Under the pieces are notes generated by a model, which saw nothing but the letters and a program-made list of their open reading frames with translations, searched no databases and was not told the DNA's origin. Source: Collinsella aerofaciens (GTDB taxonomy: Bacteria > Actinomycetota > Coriobacteriia > Coriobacteriales > Coriobacteriaceae). From it: DNA of 64,000 nucleotides. Numbering within the stretch: the first letter of the stretch is position 1; each line of letters opens with the position of its first letter. Positions 32,384-41,259 of this stretch are shown piece by piece. The DNA is taken from NCBI RefSeq assembly GCF_002736145.1, contig NZ_CP024160.1:1364001-1428000 (forward strand). Reading direction: 5' to 3'. The position numbers and the translations under genes are program-made.

Positions 32384-33241
32384 TTACTCTGCTTTGCCCA
32401 CAGAGTTGAGGTTGGTCATGCGGATCTTAACCAGCTCGGTGATCTCACGCATGCCCTCCTTGGCCGGCTTCTTGGGATCGAAGCAGGCGGGGTTCTCGGC
32501 CATGTAGGCCATGAAGCCCTTGGTGTAGGCCTGACGCAGCTCGGTGGCGTAGTTGACCTTGCAGATGCCGTTCTTCACAGCCTCGGCAACCTGCTCATCG
32601 GGCACACCGGAGGTGCCGTGCAGAACCAGCGGCACGTCGACGGCGTCGCGGATGGCCTTGACCACGGACTGCTCGATGTGCGGATCGCTCGTGTACACGC
32701 CGTGGCTGGTGCCAACGCCAATAGCGAGCGAGGTGCAGCCGGTGCGCTCAACAAACTCCTTGGCCTCGGCCGGATCGGTGTAGGGGCTCTCGCCCTCAAC
32801 TGCGGGACCGTCGTCCTCCTTGCCGCCAACCTTACCGAGCTCGGCCTCGACGGGCACGCCCATGGCGCGGCCAGCGTCGGCGACGGACTTGGTCAGGGCG
32901 ATGTTGTCCTCGAAGGACTCGTGCGAACCGTCGATCATAACGGAGGTGTAGCCAGTGCGGAAAGCCTGCATGCAGCGGTCATAGCCATCGCCGTGATCGA
33001 GGTGCAGGGCGACGGGCACGGAAGCGCGCTCGGCGGCAGCCTTGACCATGCCGTAGAAGTAATCCAGGCCAGCGGTCTTAATGGTGCCCGGGGTGGTCTG
33101 CATGATGACGGGGGACTTGGTCTCCTCGGCAGCGGCCAGAACAGCCATAACAAACTCGAGGTTCTCGACGTTGAACGCGCCAACGGCGTAGTGGCCGGCC
33201 TGAGCGTCCTTGAGCATCTTTTCGGTGGTAACAAGTGCCAT
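32384..33241 (-). CDS. Class II fructose/tagatose-bisphosphate aldolase
   Basis: Zinc-dependent class II aldolase of 285 residues, the length of GatY/KbaY and short FbaA proteins. Zinc and substrate blocks are present: LHLDHGDGYD, SVMIDGSHESFEDNI, AIGVGTSHGVY, and VLHGTSGVPDEQ. It cleaves either fructose-1,6- or tagatose-1,6-bisphosphate to triose phosphates. Because the window carries lacA, lacB and two lacC genes but no class I lacD, and because a DeoR/AgaR-like gene is next door, a tagatose-bisphosphate role is attractive. A housekeeping fructose-bisphosphate role cannot be excluded. ATG at 33241 is chosen with GGAGAGGAG upstream; a longer in-frame extension has no homology. Confidence 0.88.
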   Translation of the reverse strand: MALVTTEKMLKDAQAGHYAVGAFNVENLEFVMAVLAAAEETKSPVIMQTTPGTIKTAGLDYFYGMVKAAAERASVPVALHLDHGDGYDRCMQAFRTGYTSVMIDGSHESFEDNIALTKSVADAGRAMGVPVEAELGKVGGKEDDGPAVEGESPYTDPAEAKEFVERTGCTSLAIGVGTSHGVYTSDPHIEQSVVKAIRDAVDVPLVLHGTSGVPDEQVAEAVKNGICKVNYATELRQAYTKGFMAYMAENPACFDPKKPAKEGMREITELVKIRMTNLNSVGKAE

Positions 33242-33576
33242 GAGCGTTTGCTCCTCTCCCTCGCCCGCATCTGGACATCGGGCGTACGTGTCCGCAAGGC
33301 GATTTACCTTGCGTTTTGCTGCGCTCATTGTATGAAATTCAGCGGGTATGCATGTGTGAGATATTGTCATCGCGCGAGGTCCAACCTTCATTTTTGAAAA
33401 GCAAACGGAAGGGATCGAACCCGAGCGTGCGTGTTCGAAATTGAGTTTTGAGCCTTGATCATCTTTCTTTTATAGAAAAAGTAAGTAATCGAAAGGCGTT
33501 TTCTTGCTTAAAAAGAAAATGAACGAAAATAGACTCAACACAATTCCTGCAAATTTCAGACGATGATGGAGCAACT
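33242..33576. promoter_or_regulatory. Divergent promoter region with GAAAA/CTTTC repeats
   Basis: Spacer between the aldolase and the DeoR gene. From 33462 it holds repeated short elements CTTTCTTTTATAGAAAAAG, TCGAAAGG, TTTTCTT-N7-AAGAAAA and ACGAAAAT. Repeated CTTTC/GAAAG units are characteristic of AgaR-type (DeoR family) operators, so autoregulation by the adjacent regulator is plausible. No gene is seen. Confidence 0.45.
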
Positions 33577-34380
33577 ATGGCCCATGCAACAACCCGAGCT
33601 TTCGCCGATGAGCGTCGCGCCGCCATCATGGAGATGCTCGAGCATAACGCCTCGGTGCAGGTAGCAGAAATCGCCCAGACCTTTGGCGTGTCCTCCGTTA
33701 CCGCCCGCGCCGACCTAGACGCGCTCGCCGAGTCTGGCAAGCTGCGCCGCACGCATGGCGGCGCTGTGTCGCTCCAGAAGCGGCTGACCGTATCCACCCA
33801 GGATCGCCGTATCAACGTCAATGTCGCCGCCAAGCAGGCCATCGCGCAAAGCGCCATCGAACTCGTCAGCGACGGTGACACCTTGCTTGTCGACTCGGGC
33901 ACCACCGCGCTCGAATTTGTCCGCCTGCTCGACCAGCGCGACGGCATCACCGTCATCACGGCCGACATTACCATTGCCGATTACATCGACGAGAGCATGC
34001 CCTCGGTCGACGTCGTCATGCTGGGCGGGGCACTGCGCAAAGGTCATCGCTATCTGTACGGACCGATCACCATGCAGGCGCTCCAAATGGTCCACGCCGA
34101 TCTTGCCGTCATGTGCCCTGGCGCTTTTGTTCCCGGCTGCGGCTTTACGACCGACTTTCCGCAGATGGCCGAGACCAAAGCGGCTATGGTCGGCGCCGCC
34201 CGTCAAAGTGTCGCCCTCATGGACGCCAGCAAGGTCAACGGACGCGGCATGTACCGCTTTGCCGAGCTGACCGACGTCAACGCCATCGTGATGGACCGTG
34301 ACCCCGATCACGCCGTCGCCACCTCAATCGCCGAAATCGTCGACAACGCCCGCCCAAATCTCCTCATCGCCGGCGCTTAA
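33577..34380 (+). CDS. DeoR-family sugar-phosphate-responsive regulator (AgaR/GatR-like)
   Basis: 267-residue regulator. N-terminal DeoR winged helix (RRAAIMEMLEHNASVQVAEI, FGVSSVTARADLDALAESGK, TRTHGG-like RRTHGGAVS) is followed by the DeoRC sugar-phosphate isomerase-like domain with LLVDSGTTALEFVRLL and a VMLGG block. DeoR proteins bind phosphorylated sugars and usually repress the matching operon. Divergent position relative to the class II aldolase, and CTTTC-type repeats in between, suggest control of the aldolase and perhaps of the amino-sugar genes at the right end. ATG at 33577 has GGAG 9 nt upstream. Confidence 0.88.
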   Translation: MAHATTRAFADERRAAIMEMLEHNASVQVAEIAQTFGVSSVTARADLDALAESGKLRRTHGGAVSLQKRLTVSTQDRRINVNVAAKQAIAQSAIELVSDGDTLLVDSGTTALEFVRLLDQRDGITVITADITIADYIDESMPSVDVVMLGGALRKGHRYLYGPITMQALQMVHADLAVMCPGAFVPGCGFTTDFPQMAETKAAMVGAARQSVALMDASKVNGRGMYRFAELTDVNAIVMDRDPDHAVATSIAEIVDNARPNLLIAGA

Positions 34381-34382
34381 AC

Positions 34383-34420
34383 AAAAACCACCACAAAGGT
34401 CTCCTTTGTGGTGGTTGAGC
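34383..34420. terminator. Bidirectional terminator between DeoR and flavodiiron genes
   Basis: Perfect 14-bp stem AACCACCACAAAGG (34386-34399) / CCTTTGTGGTGGTT (34403-34416). On the minus strand TTTTTGTTT follows, so it best fits termination of the flavodiiron gene; it probably also ends deoR. Confidence 0.85.
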
Positions 34421-34439
34421 GTCAAACGTGAACGTATCG

Positions 34440-35600
34440 CTACTTGGAAAGCTCGTCGGCGAGGGCCTCGATCTGGGCGCGCGATGCGTCGTTGAGCGAA
34501 CCCAGGACGGTCACTTTGTTCTGCGTCAGCGTGATGTCCTTCATACCCTCGAGCTCCTTGGTCATAACCTTGGCAGCTGCAGGCGCCCAGGAACCGGCCT
34601 CGACGAGCGCCACGGTACGGTTCTGGTAGGCATGCTCGGCAAGCGTGTGGATAAAGGTGCTCATAAACGGGAAGATCTCGCCCTGATAGGTGATGGAGGC
34701 GAGCACCAGACGGTCATAGCGGAACGCGTCCTCAACGGCCTCGGCCATATCGTCGCGAGCCAGGTCAAAGACGGAGACCTTCTGGCCGCGAGCCTCGAGC
34801 GCAGATGCAAGCTCCTCGACGGCAGCCTTCAGGTGGCCGTAGACGCTCGCATAGGCAATGGTGATGCCCTCGTCCTCGGGCTGATAGCTCGACCAGGTGT
34901 TGTAGGTGTCGAGGTAGTAGCCCAGGTTCTCGGTCAGCACGGGGCCATGAAGCGGGCAGATGATCTGGATGTCCAGATCGGCGGCCTTCTTGAGCACAGA
35001 CTGCACGAACTTACCGAACTTGCCCACGATACCAAAGTAGTAACGACGCGCCTCGCAGGCCCAGCCTTCGGGATCTTCGATGTCGTTAGCGCCAAACTTG
35101 CCAAAGCCGTCGGCACTAAAGAGTACCTTGTCGGTGGCCTCATAGGAGAAGAGCACCTCGGGCCAGTGCACGTTGGGGGCGCCGACAAACGTTAGGCTGT
35201 GGCCACCCAGGTCGAGCACGTCGCCCTCTTTGACGACCATCTTGCGCTCCGGATAATCGGTACCAAAGTAGTTGGTCATCATGCGGAAGGCGCCCATGCT
35301 GGCCACGATCTGGGCCTGGGGATAGCGCTCCATAAAGGCGGCAATGCCAGCGGAGTGATCGGGCTCCATATGGTGAACGACCAGGTAATCGGGCGTGCGA
35401 TCGTCGAGCACGGCTTCGATGTTACCGAGCCACTCGTCGACAAAACCGCCGTCGACCGAATCGGCGACAGCAATCTTTTCGCCCAAGATAACGTAGCTGT
35501 TGTATGCCATACCGTTCTCGGACACATCGTACTGGCCCTCGAACAGGTCAATGTCGTGATCGTCGACGCCAACGTAGCGGATATCCTTGGTGATCTCCAT
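34440..35600 (-). CDS. Flavodiiron protein (A-type flavoprotein, oxygen/NO reductase)
   Basis: Cytoplasmic enzyme that reduces O2 to water or NO to N2O, protecting anaerobes. The 386 residues are an N-terminal metallo-beta-lactamase-like diiron domain (1-250) plus a C-terminal flavodoxin domain (about 255-386, TIAYASVYGHLKAAVEELAS). Iron ligands are visible: HHMEPDHS (H-x-E-x-D-H), His in NVHWPEVL, Asp in LFSADGFG and His in CPLHGPVL. ATG at 35600 with GGAGG upstream is preferred over an upstream in-frame start. It stands alone; rubredoxin is not in the window, and an NADH-linked electron donor must be elsewhere. Confidence 0.93.
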   Translation of the reverse strand: MEITKDIRYVGVDDHDIDLFEGQYDVSENGMAYNSYVILGEKIAVADSVDGGFVDEWLGNIEAVLDDRTPDYLVVHHMEPDHSAGIAAFMERYPQAQIVASMGAFRMMTNYFGTDYPERKMVVKEGDVLDLGGHSLTFVGAPNVHWPEVLFSYEATDKVLFSADGFGKFGANDIEDPEGWACEARRYYFGIVGKFGKFVQSVLKKAADLDIQIICPLHGPVLTENLGYYLDTYNTWSSYQPEDEGITIAYASVYGHLKAAVEELASALEARGQKVSVFDLARDDMAEAVEDAFRYDRLVLASITYQGEIFPFMSTFIHTLAEHAYQNRTVALVEAGSWAPAAAKVMTKELEGMKDITLTQNKVTVLGSLNDASRAQIEALADELSK

Positions 35601-35729
35601 CAGGCAAAGCCTCCTAGATAGACAAAAGAGCCCGTCTATCATAGCACTCGGCTACATTCCAACAGCTATCTACCGACATCCTTACTGATTGTTATTGATG
35701 TTCAACATATCACCGTTGACCTGCGGAAA

Positions 35730-36761
35730 CTATGCGCGCGGTGCCGCCGTACTATGTCGAATGATGAGTTGGCCGGGAATACGAATGGCAACGGTTTTGC
35801 CCACCGTACCCGCCTCGGGAACCGCATGCTCAAACACCTCGCGTCCGCGCTGATGCAGATCGAATCGCACGGTCGTGAGCTCGTTGTGTGCTACAAAATC
35901 ATCGAGCGAATCATCGACGCCCACCACGCTTACGTCCTCGGGCACGCGCAGACCGCTATCACGCAGCGCGGCAATCGCGCCATTTGCCATCTGGTCGTTT
36001 GCCGCATAGATCGCCGTCATGGCGCGATCGTGCTCGGCCAGATACCTGCCGGCCTCGTAACCGCTGTTGGCTGACCAGTCGCCCTCGAGCGGCTCTGCCG
36101 GCTCGATGTGTTTACGCTCGAGCGCATCCTGCCAACCGGCGCGACGAAATTGCTCGTCGACCGAGAACGACGGGCCACCAATATAGCGAATCTGCTCGTG
36201 TCCCAGCTCAAACAGGTGATCCATAAGCAAGAGCGAGCAGCCGTAATGATCGGAGTCGACCGTGGTCACCCGCGGGTGCGCGTACATGGTAACGATGACC
36301 GTGCCAATGCCCGGCAGCGGATCAAACGTCTCAAAATCGGGCGCCATGCGACTCATGCCGATGATGATGCCGTCCACGGGCAGCGCGGCCATACGACGCG
36401 TTGCCTCGGCAAGCGAAAACTCCTCGGTCTTGGACATCTCGACCAGCGTGATGGCGCAATTATGCTCGCGAGCAGCGCTGGCGATGCCGTCGATCATTGA
36501 GAGGTTGCCAAACTTGGTGACATCGTTGATACACAGGCCGACCGAATGGTAACGGCCGTCGCGCAGCGAGCGGCCGGCATAGCTCGGACGGAAGCCGAGC
36601 TCTTGCATAGCGGCCTGCACGCGCTGGCGCGTCTGCTCGTTAACGTTGGGCAAACCGTTGGCGACGCGCGAAACCGTCTGCTGCGAAACGCCAGCAGCAC
36701 GGGCGACGTCGGCCATGGAGACCGGACGCGTACCTGTATCGTTGGACGGGCGCCTTGCCAC
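35730..36761 (-). CDS. LacI-family regulator of the galactose genes (GalR-like)
   Basis: 343-residue repressor: N-terminal LacI helix-turn-helix (SMADVARAAGVSQQTVSRVA), hinge (RPSYAGRSLRDGR) and a periplasmic-binding-protein-like effector domain to the C-terminus. The GTG start at 36761 has GAAGGTGA upstream. It is divergent from galK-galT, and three copies of a 13-bp LacI-type half-conserved operator lie in the spacer, so it most likely represses galKT and itself in response to galactose or a phosphorylated derivative. It is one of three LacI-type regulators in this window, each next to a galactoside gene set. Confidence 0.9.
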   Translation of the reverse strand: MARRPSNDTGTRPVSMADVARAAGVSQQTVSRVANGLPNVNEQTRQRVQAAMQELGFRPSYAGRSLRDGRYHSVGLCINDVTKFGNLSMIDGIASAAREHNCAITLVEMSKTEEFSLAEATRRMAALPVDGIIIGMSRMAPDFETFDPLPGIGTVIVTMYAHPRVTTVDSDHYGCSLLLMDHLFELGHEQIRYIGGPSFSVDEQFRRAGWQDALERKHIEPAEPLEGDWSANSGYEAGRYLAEHDRAMTAIYAANDQMANGAIAALRDSGLRVPEDVSVVGVDDSLDDFVAHNELTTVRFDLHQRGREVFEHAVPEAGTVGKTVAIRIPGQLIIRHSTAAPRA

Positions 36762-36854
36762 TGGATCACCTTCACCCTTGCGAGATCTGAATAGCGTGCA
36801 TGCCGGCCCGGGCAGAAATACACCCCGCGCCGAGGCCCGCTATCGTCGGACGCA

Positions 36855-37054
36855 TGTTAACGTACTCTACTTTTTCCATCTGCATCTCTTCTGCTTTATA
36901 AGTCCATACGGCAGTACCGTTCACGGCTGTATTTCTACCGATTACCAGATTCTCAAAAAGTGACAAGCAATGTGTTATGAGTACGTTAACATAGCCCGTA
37001 ACGTGCGGTATCGTGAACACTTGGTTCATGCCGCTTCAAGTTGTTAACGTACTC
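36855..37054. promoter_or_regulatory. Three GalR-type operator copies between lacI and galK
   Basis: TGTTAACGTACTC occurs at 36855-36867 and 37042-37054, and in inverted form GAGTACGTTAACA at 36979-36991. The left half TGTTAAC with central CG matches LacI-family operators. One site is near the repressor start, one in the middle and one 46 bp upstream of galK, a layout that permits DNA looping. An ACCGTTCACGG motif (36916-36926) lies between them. Confidence 0.75.
36916..36926 (+). promoter_or_regulatory. ACCGTTCACGG motif upstream of galK
   Basis: Exact copy of the motif also found between ptcA and aguR and upstream of the EIIA gene; 174 bp upstream of galK and 155 bp upstream of the LacI gene. 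Confidence 0.45.
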
Positions 37055-37099
37055 ATAACGACGCAAAACTCACCCGTGCGCGCCAAGGAAAGGACTCCC

Positions 37100-38305
37100 A
37101 TGACCACCCCCGACGAAAAGACACTCGCCACGCTCACCAAGCTGTTTGAGGAGGAGTTTGGTCCCATCGGCGACCGCCAGGTGCTCTACGTGCACGCGCC
37201 CGGCCGTTCCGAGATCAGCGGCAACCACACTGACCACGAGGGTGGCCACGTTATCGCCGGCTCGCTCGATGTCGCCGTCGACGGCATCGCCGTGGCAACC
37301 GATTCCAACAAGGTTCGCGTTGCCGACGAGGGCTATCCCACGTTTGAGATCACGCTCGACACGCTGGATATTCAAGAGTCCGAGAAGGGCACGTCCGCAA
37401 GCCTCGTGCGTGGTATGGCCCACGAGGTCGCAGCGCTTGGTGTTGAGCCCAAGGGCTTCGACTTCGCCTTCACCTGCTCCGTCCCCTCGGGCGGTGGCCT
37501 TTCCAGCTCTGCTGCCGTCGAGGCCGCGTACGGCCGTGCCATGGAGACGCTCTGGGGCGCGCCCGCCATTGAGCCCATCACGCTCGCCCAGATGAGCCAG
37601 CGCACCGAGAACAACTACTACGGCAAGCCCTGCGGTCTGATGGACCAAGCTGCCGTGTGCCTGGGCGGCCTCGCCTACATGGACTTTGAGGACCAGGCTC
37701 AGCCTAAGACCCAGAAGCTCAAGCTCAACTTTGAGGATCACGGCTACGCGCTCGTGCTCGTCAAGGTCGGCGCCGACCACGTGGCCGCCACCGACGACTA
37801 CGCCGCCGTTCCGCGCGAGATGCAAGACGTCGCCGCCGAATTTGGCAAGGCACGCCTGTGCGAGGTAAACGTTGCCGACTTTGACGCCAAGCTCCCCGAG
37901 CTACGCACCAAGCTGGGCGATCGTGCCTGCCTGCGCGCCGTTCACTACTGGTACGAGAACGGCCTGGTCGACAAGCGCTGGGCAGCTCTGAACGCCGGCG
38001 ACATTGACCGGTTCCTGGTCCTGACGCGCGAGTCCGGCGCCAGCTCTGCCATGTACCTGCAGAATGTTGTTGCCAAGCTGGGTTCCGAGCAGCCTTCCAT
38101 GTATGCCCTGGCGCTGGCCGAGCACGTGCTCGACGGCCGTGGCGCCGTTCGTATTCACGGCGGCGGCTTTGGCGGTACCATCCAGGCCTTCGTGCCGCTC
38201 GAGCTGGTCGACACCTTCATTGCCAAGATGAACGGCTGGCTTGGCGAGGGCTCTGCCCGCCACTACGCGATTTCTGACAAGGGGGCTTACGCGGCATGGC
38301 TGTAA
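37100..38305 (+). CDS. galK: Galactokinase
   Basis: Phosphorylates alpha-D-galactose at C1 with ATP, first committed step of the Leloir pathway. The 401-residue GHMP kinase shows the galactokinase signature GRSEISGNHTDHEGGHV near the N-terminus, the ATP loop VPSGGGLSSSAAVEAAYG, NNYYGKPCGLMDQAAV and the C-terminal RIHGGGFGGTIQAFVP. ATG at 37100 with GGAAAGGAC upstream is preferred to an in-frame extension that would run through an operator. The stop codon overlaps the galT start by 10 nt, giving translational coupling. Confidence 0.95.
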   Translation: MTTPDEKTLATLTKLFEEEFGPIGDRQVLYVHAPGRSEISGNHTDHEGGHVIAGSLDVAVDGIAVATDSNKVRVADEGYPTFEITLDTLDIQESEKGTSASLVRGMAHEVAALGVEPKGFDFAFTCSVPSGGGLSSSAAVEAAYGRAMETLWGAPAIEPITLAQMSQRTENNYYGKPCGLMDQAAVCLGGLAYMDFEDQAQPKTQKLKLNFEDHGYALVLVKVGADHVAATDDYAAVPREMQDVAAEFGKARLCEVNVADFDAKLPELRTKLGDRACLRAVHYWYENGLVDKRWAALNAGDIDRFLVLTRESGASSAMYLQNVVAKLGSEQPSMYALALAEHVLDGRGAVRIHGGGFGGTIQAFVPLELVDTFIAKMNGWLGEGSARHYAISDKGAYAAWL

Positions 38306-39924
38306 TGACTGATGTGCGCGAGGCCGCGCAGGGCCTCATCGAATATGCCATCCATCGATCGATGATCGGACAGGACGATCGCATCTGGGCATACAACACC
38401 ATTTTGGAGTGCATCGGCGCTACGGGCCCGGCGCTCGATATGGCCTGGGCGCTCCAGGTTGAGAAGATTTCGCTCTTGCACCCCGATACACTCCCCGACT
38501 TTGACCTGGAGGGCACGCTTGCCGCGCTTTCCGAGGCTGCCGTTGCCAACGGTGCTGCCGAGGACACGGCGTCGGGCCGCGATCGCATCGCCATGCGCAT
38601 CATGGGCGCGCTCATGCCGAGGCCTTCGGTTGTAAACGAGGAATTCAATGGGCGTATGGGCGTCAACGAGCCCCGTGCCGCGACCGACTGGTTCTACAGC
38701 CTGTGCTGCGACGCCGGCTACGTGCGCCGGGCCGCCATCGCGCGCAACATCAAATGGAGCACCCCCACCAACTGGGGCGATCTTGAGATCACCATCAACC
38801 TGTCCAAGCCCGAGAAGGACCCGCGCGATATCGCCGCGGCAGGTGCAGCCAAGAACACGGGCGAGAAGTATCCCGCCTGCCAGCTCTGCATCGAAAACGA
38901 GGGCTATCCCGGACGCTCCGCCGCAGCCGACGGCGGCGCTCACCCTGCCCGCCAGAATCTGCGTGTTATCCCCATCCAGCTCGACGGCGAGCGCTGGGGC
39001 TTCCAGTACAGCCCGTACGCGTACTTCAACGAGCACTGCATTGCCATGAGCTCCGAGCATCGTCCGATGCACGTCGACCGCAAGGGCCTGACCTGCCTGC
39101 TCGATTTTGTGGACCTGTTCCCGCATTACTTCATCGGCTCTAACGCCGACCTGCCCATCGTGGGCGGCTCGATTCTGTCGCACGATCACTTCCAGGGCGG
39201 CGCGCACGAGTTCCCCATGATGCACGCCGCCGAGGTCTCGCAGTTTAGCGTGCCCGGTTTTGACCAGGTCAGCGGTACCGTGCTGCAGTGGCCGCTCTCA
39301 GTGCTGCGCCTGCGCTCGCATGACCGCGCTCAGCTGCTCGATGCCGCCGAGAAGATTATCCTCGCCTGGCGCGAGTGGACCGATGAATCGGTGGGCGTCA
39401 TCGCGCACACAGCCGATGGCGTGGCGCACAACACCGTGACGCCCGTCATCCGCCGCGTCGACTCCCGCGGCAATGCCGGCGGCGAAATCTACGAGGCCTA
39501 CCTGGCGCTTCGCTGCAACATCACGACCGACGAGCATCCGCTGGGCGTGTTTCACCCGCATGCCGAGTATCACCACATTAAGAAGGAGAACATCGGCCTG
39601 ATCGAGGTCATGGGCCTGGCTATTTTGCCGCCGCGCTTGGTTCCCGAGCTCGGCGCTGTCCGCAAGCACCTGCTGGCGGCCAAAGCCGATACCAGCTACG
39701 ATCTCGCCGGCGCGCTCGAGGGCGACGACCTTTGCCGCAGCCACGCTGCATGGGCCGAGGACGTTTTTGCTCGCCGCGCCGACGAGCTTACGGTGGACAA
39801 CGCCATCGATATCCTGCACGAGGAGGTCGGCGTGGTGTTTGGCCACGTGCTCGACAACGCCGGCGTCTTTAAATGGGACGAAGCCGGCCGCGCCGCCCAG
39901 CAGCGCTTTATCGACTCGCTGTAG
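38296..39924 (+). CDS. galT: UDP-glucose-hexose-1-phosphate uridylyltransferase, class II
   Basis: Exchanges UMP between UDP-glucose and galactose-1-phosphate. The 542-residue protein belongs to the class II GalT family of Gram-positive bacteria (about 500 residues) rather than the ~350-residue class I family: ATDWFYSLCCDAGYVRRAAI, QLCIENEGYPGR, EHCIAMSSEHRPMHVDRKG, and a GSILSHDHFQGGAHEFPM block with an H-x-H likely holding the active His. The ATG lies inside galK (GGCATGGCTGTAATG). UDP-galactose 4-epimerase, the third Leloir enzyme, is not in the window. Confidence 0.94.
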   Translation: MAVMTDVREAAQGLIEYAIHRSMIGQDDRIWAYNTILECIGATGPALDMAWALQVEKISLLHPDTLPDFDLEGTLAALSEAAVANGAAEDTASGRDRIAMRIMGALMPRPSVVNEEFNGRMGVNEPRAATDWFYSLCCDAGYVRRAAIARNIKWSTPTNWGDLEITINLSKPEKDPRDIAAAGAAKNTGEKYPACQLCIENEGYPGRSAAADGGAHPARQNLRVIPIQLDGERWGFQYSPYAYFNEHCIAMSSEHRPMHVDRKGLTCLLDFVDLFPHYFIGSNADLPIVGGSILSHDHFQGGAHEFPMMHAAEVSQFSVPGFDQVSGTVLQWPLSVLRLRSHDRAQLLDAAEKIILAWREWTDESVGVIAHTADGVAHNTVTPVIRRVDSRGNAGGEIYEAYLALRCNITTDEHPLGVFHPHAEYHHIKKENIGLIEVMGLAILPPRLVPELGAVRKHLLAAKADTSYDLAGALEGDDLCRSHAAWAEDVFARRADELTVDNAIDILHEEVGVVFGHVLDNAGVFKWDEAGRAAQQRFIDSL

Positions 39925-39974
39925 CATACGAGTTCGAGCCTCATCAGCGGCCACGACATAACCGCCCACACGAC

Positions 39975-40018
39975 AACGGCACCCGCCGGCGACATCGCCG
40001 GCAGGCGCCGTTTTTTGA
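39975..40018 (+). terminator. Terminator of the galKT operon
   Basis: AACGGC..CCGCCGGC with GCCGGC..GCGCCGTT around GACATC, followed by TTTTTT. Confidence 0.85.
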
Positions 40019-40023
40019 GTGCA

Positions 40024-40076
40024 GTCATTGGGGACGTTCTTAAACGACTAGTCAAACAAGAACGTCCCCAACGACT
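40024..40076. repeat. GGGGACGTTC palindromic repeat (family R1), copy 2
   Basis: AGTCATTGGGGACGTTCTT (from 40023) pairs with 40058-40076 with one mismatch around a 16-nt loop. Same family as 9906-9967. Confidence 0.85.
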
Positions 40077-40121
40077 ACAACTGACAGGCAACAGCAGCGG
40101 CAACGCCGATGCTTTGGCGAA

Positions 40122-40270
40122 GTCAGCGAAAACCCGCCAGAGCGAGCAAGGTGCCTTGAAACAAGGCGGCATTGACCTTCTGGTCATGCCGCCGAAGTTG
40201 AAAGGCAGATTGCCGCTCTGGCGGGTTTGCAGCGTCGGCTGGTTACGCGGTTTGGTAAAACCGCGTAACC
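40122..40270 (-). repeat. Interspersed 150-bp structured element R2, copy 2
   Basis: On the minus strand it begins directly after the lacC stop codon with GGTTACGCGGTTT / AAACCGCGTAACC-type hairpin, continues through AACCCGCCAGAGCG and GGCATGACC..GGTCAATGCC, and ends GTTTTCGCTGAC. It is collinear with 9705-9852 over the whole length at high identity. Confidence 0.87.
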
Positions 40271-41206
40271 CTACAACTCTACGACTTCAACGCTGTTGTA
40301 GATCTCGTCCCAGCGGTCCATGACCAGGTGGCCGGTCTTGGGATCCATGGCGTTGAGCTTGCCGCAGGTATTGGCGGTCTTGAGCACCGTGACGTCGTCG
40401 GCACCAGCAGCAATGGCATGCGCAAAGCCGGCGATGGTCGAGTCACCGGAACCCGTCGCGTTCACAGCCGCAATCGCGGGCGTCTTGGCGCGGAACGCGC
40501 GGCCCTCATGGAAGCCCACCGAACCGGCAGCGCCCATCGAAACGACAACCCAGGGGATACCGGCAAAGCGGTCATCGGCGGCAAGCGCCTCGCGCAGGGC
40601 ATCGACATCATCAGTCGTAAAGGACGTACCCAGCAGGCCGTTAATCTCGGTCAGGTTGGGCTTTACGAGCTCAGGCTTGGCGTCGGACTCCAGCGCGGCC
40701 TCCAGCGATGCACCCGAGGTGTCGAGCAGCACCTTGGCGCCCGCCTCCTCGGCGATCTTGACGAGCTCGGCATAGTAGCCGGCATCGACGCCACGCGGCA
40801 GCGAGCCCGAAAGCGTCACAACGTCCGCCTTCGCTGCAAGCTCGGCGAACTTGGCCGTAAAGGCCTCGAGCTCGGCCGGGGCGATCTGCGGGCCGCTCTC
40901 CAGCAGCTCGGTCTGATTACCCTCGTGCAGAATATTCAGGCAAATGCGCGTCTCACCGGCGATGGGCACAAAGTCGTTCTTGACGCCGTCGGCATCCATA
41001 AGCTCGGCCATATAGGCGCCCATGTGGCCGCCGAGCAGGCCGGTCGCGAGCACATCGTCGCCCAGCTGCAGCAGCACGCGGCTCACGTTGAGGCCCTTGC
41101 CGCCAGCGGTCTTTTCGGGCGTCACACGGTTAACATCGTCGATGATCAGCTTGTCGAGCTGATAGCGCGTATCAATCGACGGGTTCATGGTAACGGTCAG
41201 AATCAT
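40271..41206 (-). CDS. lacC: Tagatose-6-phosphate kinase / 1-phosphofructokinase family (copy 1)
   Basis: PfkB/ribokinase-family kinase of 311 residues. Start TVTMNPSIDTRYQLDKL and GGKGLNVSRVLLQLGDDV form PfkB signature 1; the anion hole and catalytic base are in NATGSGDSTIAGFAHA near residue 250. The family phosphorylates tagatose-6-P or fructose-1-P; position at the end of lacA-lacB-lacX-lacC supports tagatose-6-phosphate, giving tagatose-1,6-bisphosphate. ATG at 41206 has GGAGT upstream. It is a close paralog of the kinase at 58.7-59.6 kb. Repeat R2 begins right after its stop codon. Confidence 0.88.
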   Translation of the reverse strand: MILTVTMNPSIDTRYQLDKLIIDDVNRVTPEKTAGGKGLNVSRVLLQLGDDVLATGLLGGHMGAYMAELMDADGVKNDFVPIAGETRICLNILHEGNQTELLESGPQIAPAELEAFTAKFAELAAKADVVTLSGSLPRGVDAGYYAELVKIAEEAGAKVLLDTSGASLEAALESDAKPELVKPNLTEINGLLGTSFTTDDVDALREALAADDRFAGIPWVVVSMGAAGSVGFHEGRAFRAKTPAIAAVNATGSGDSTIAGFAHAIAAGADDVTVLKTANTCGKLNAMDPKTGHLVMDRWDEIYNSVEVVEL

Positions 41207-41259
41207 ATTGAACTCCTGTTCCGGGGCGGCATGACCCACCCCAAACATACGATAGCTCT

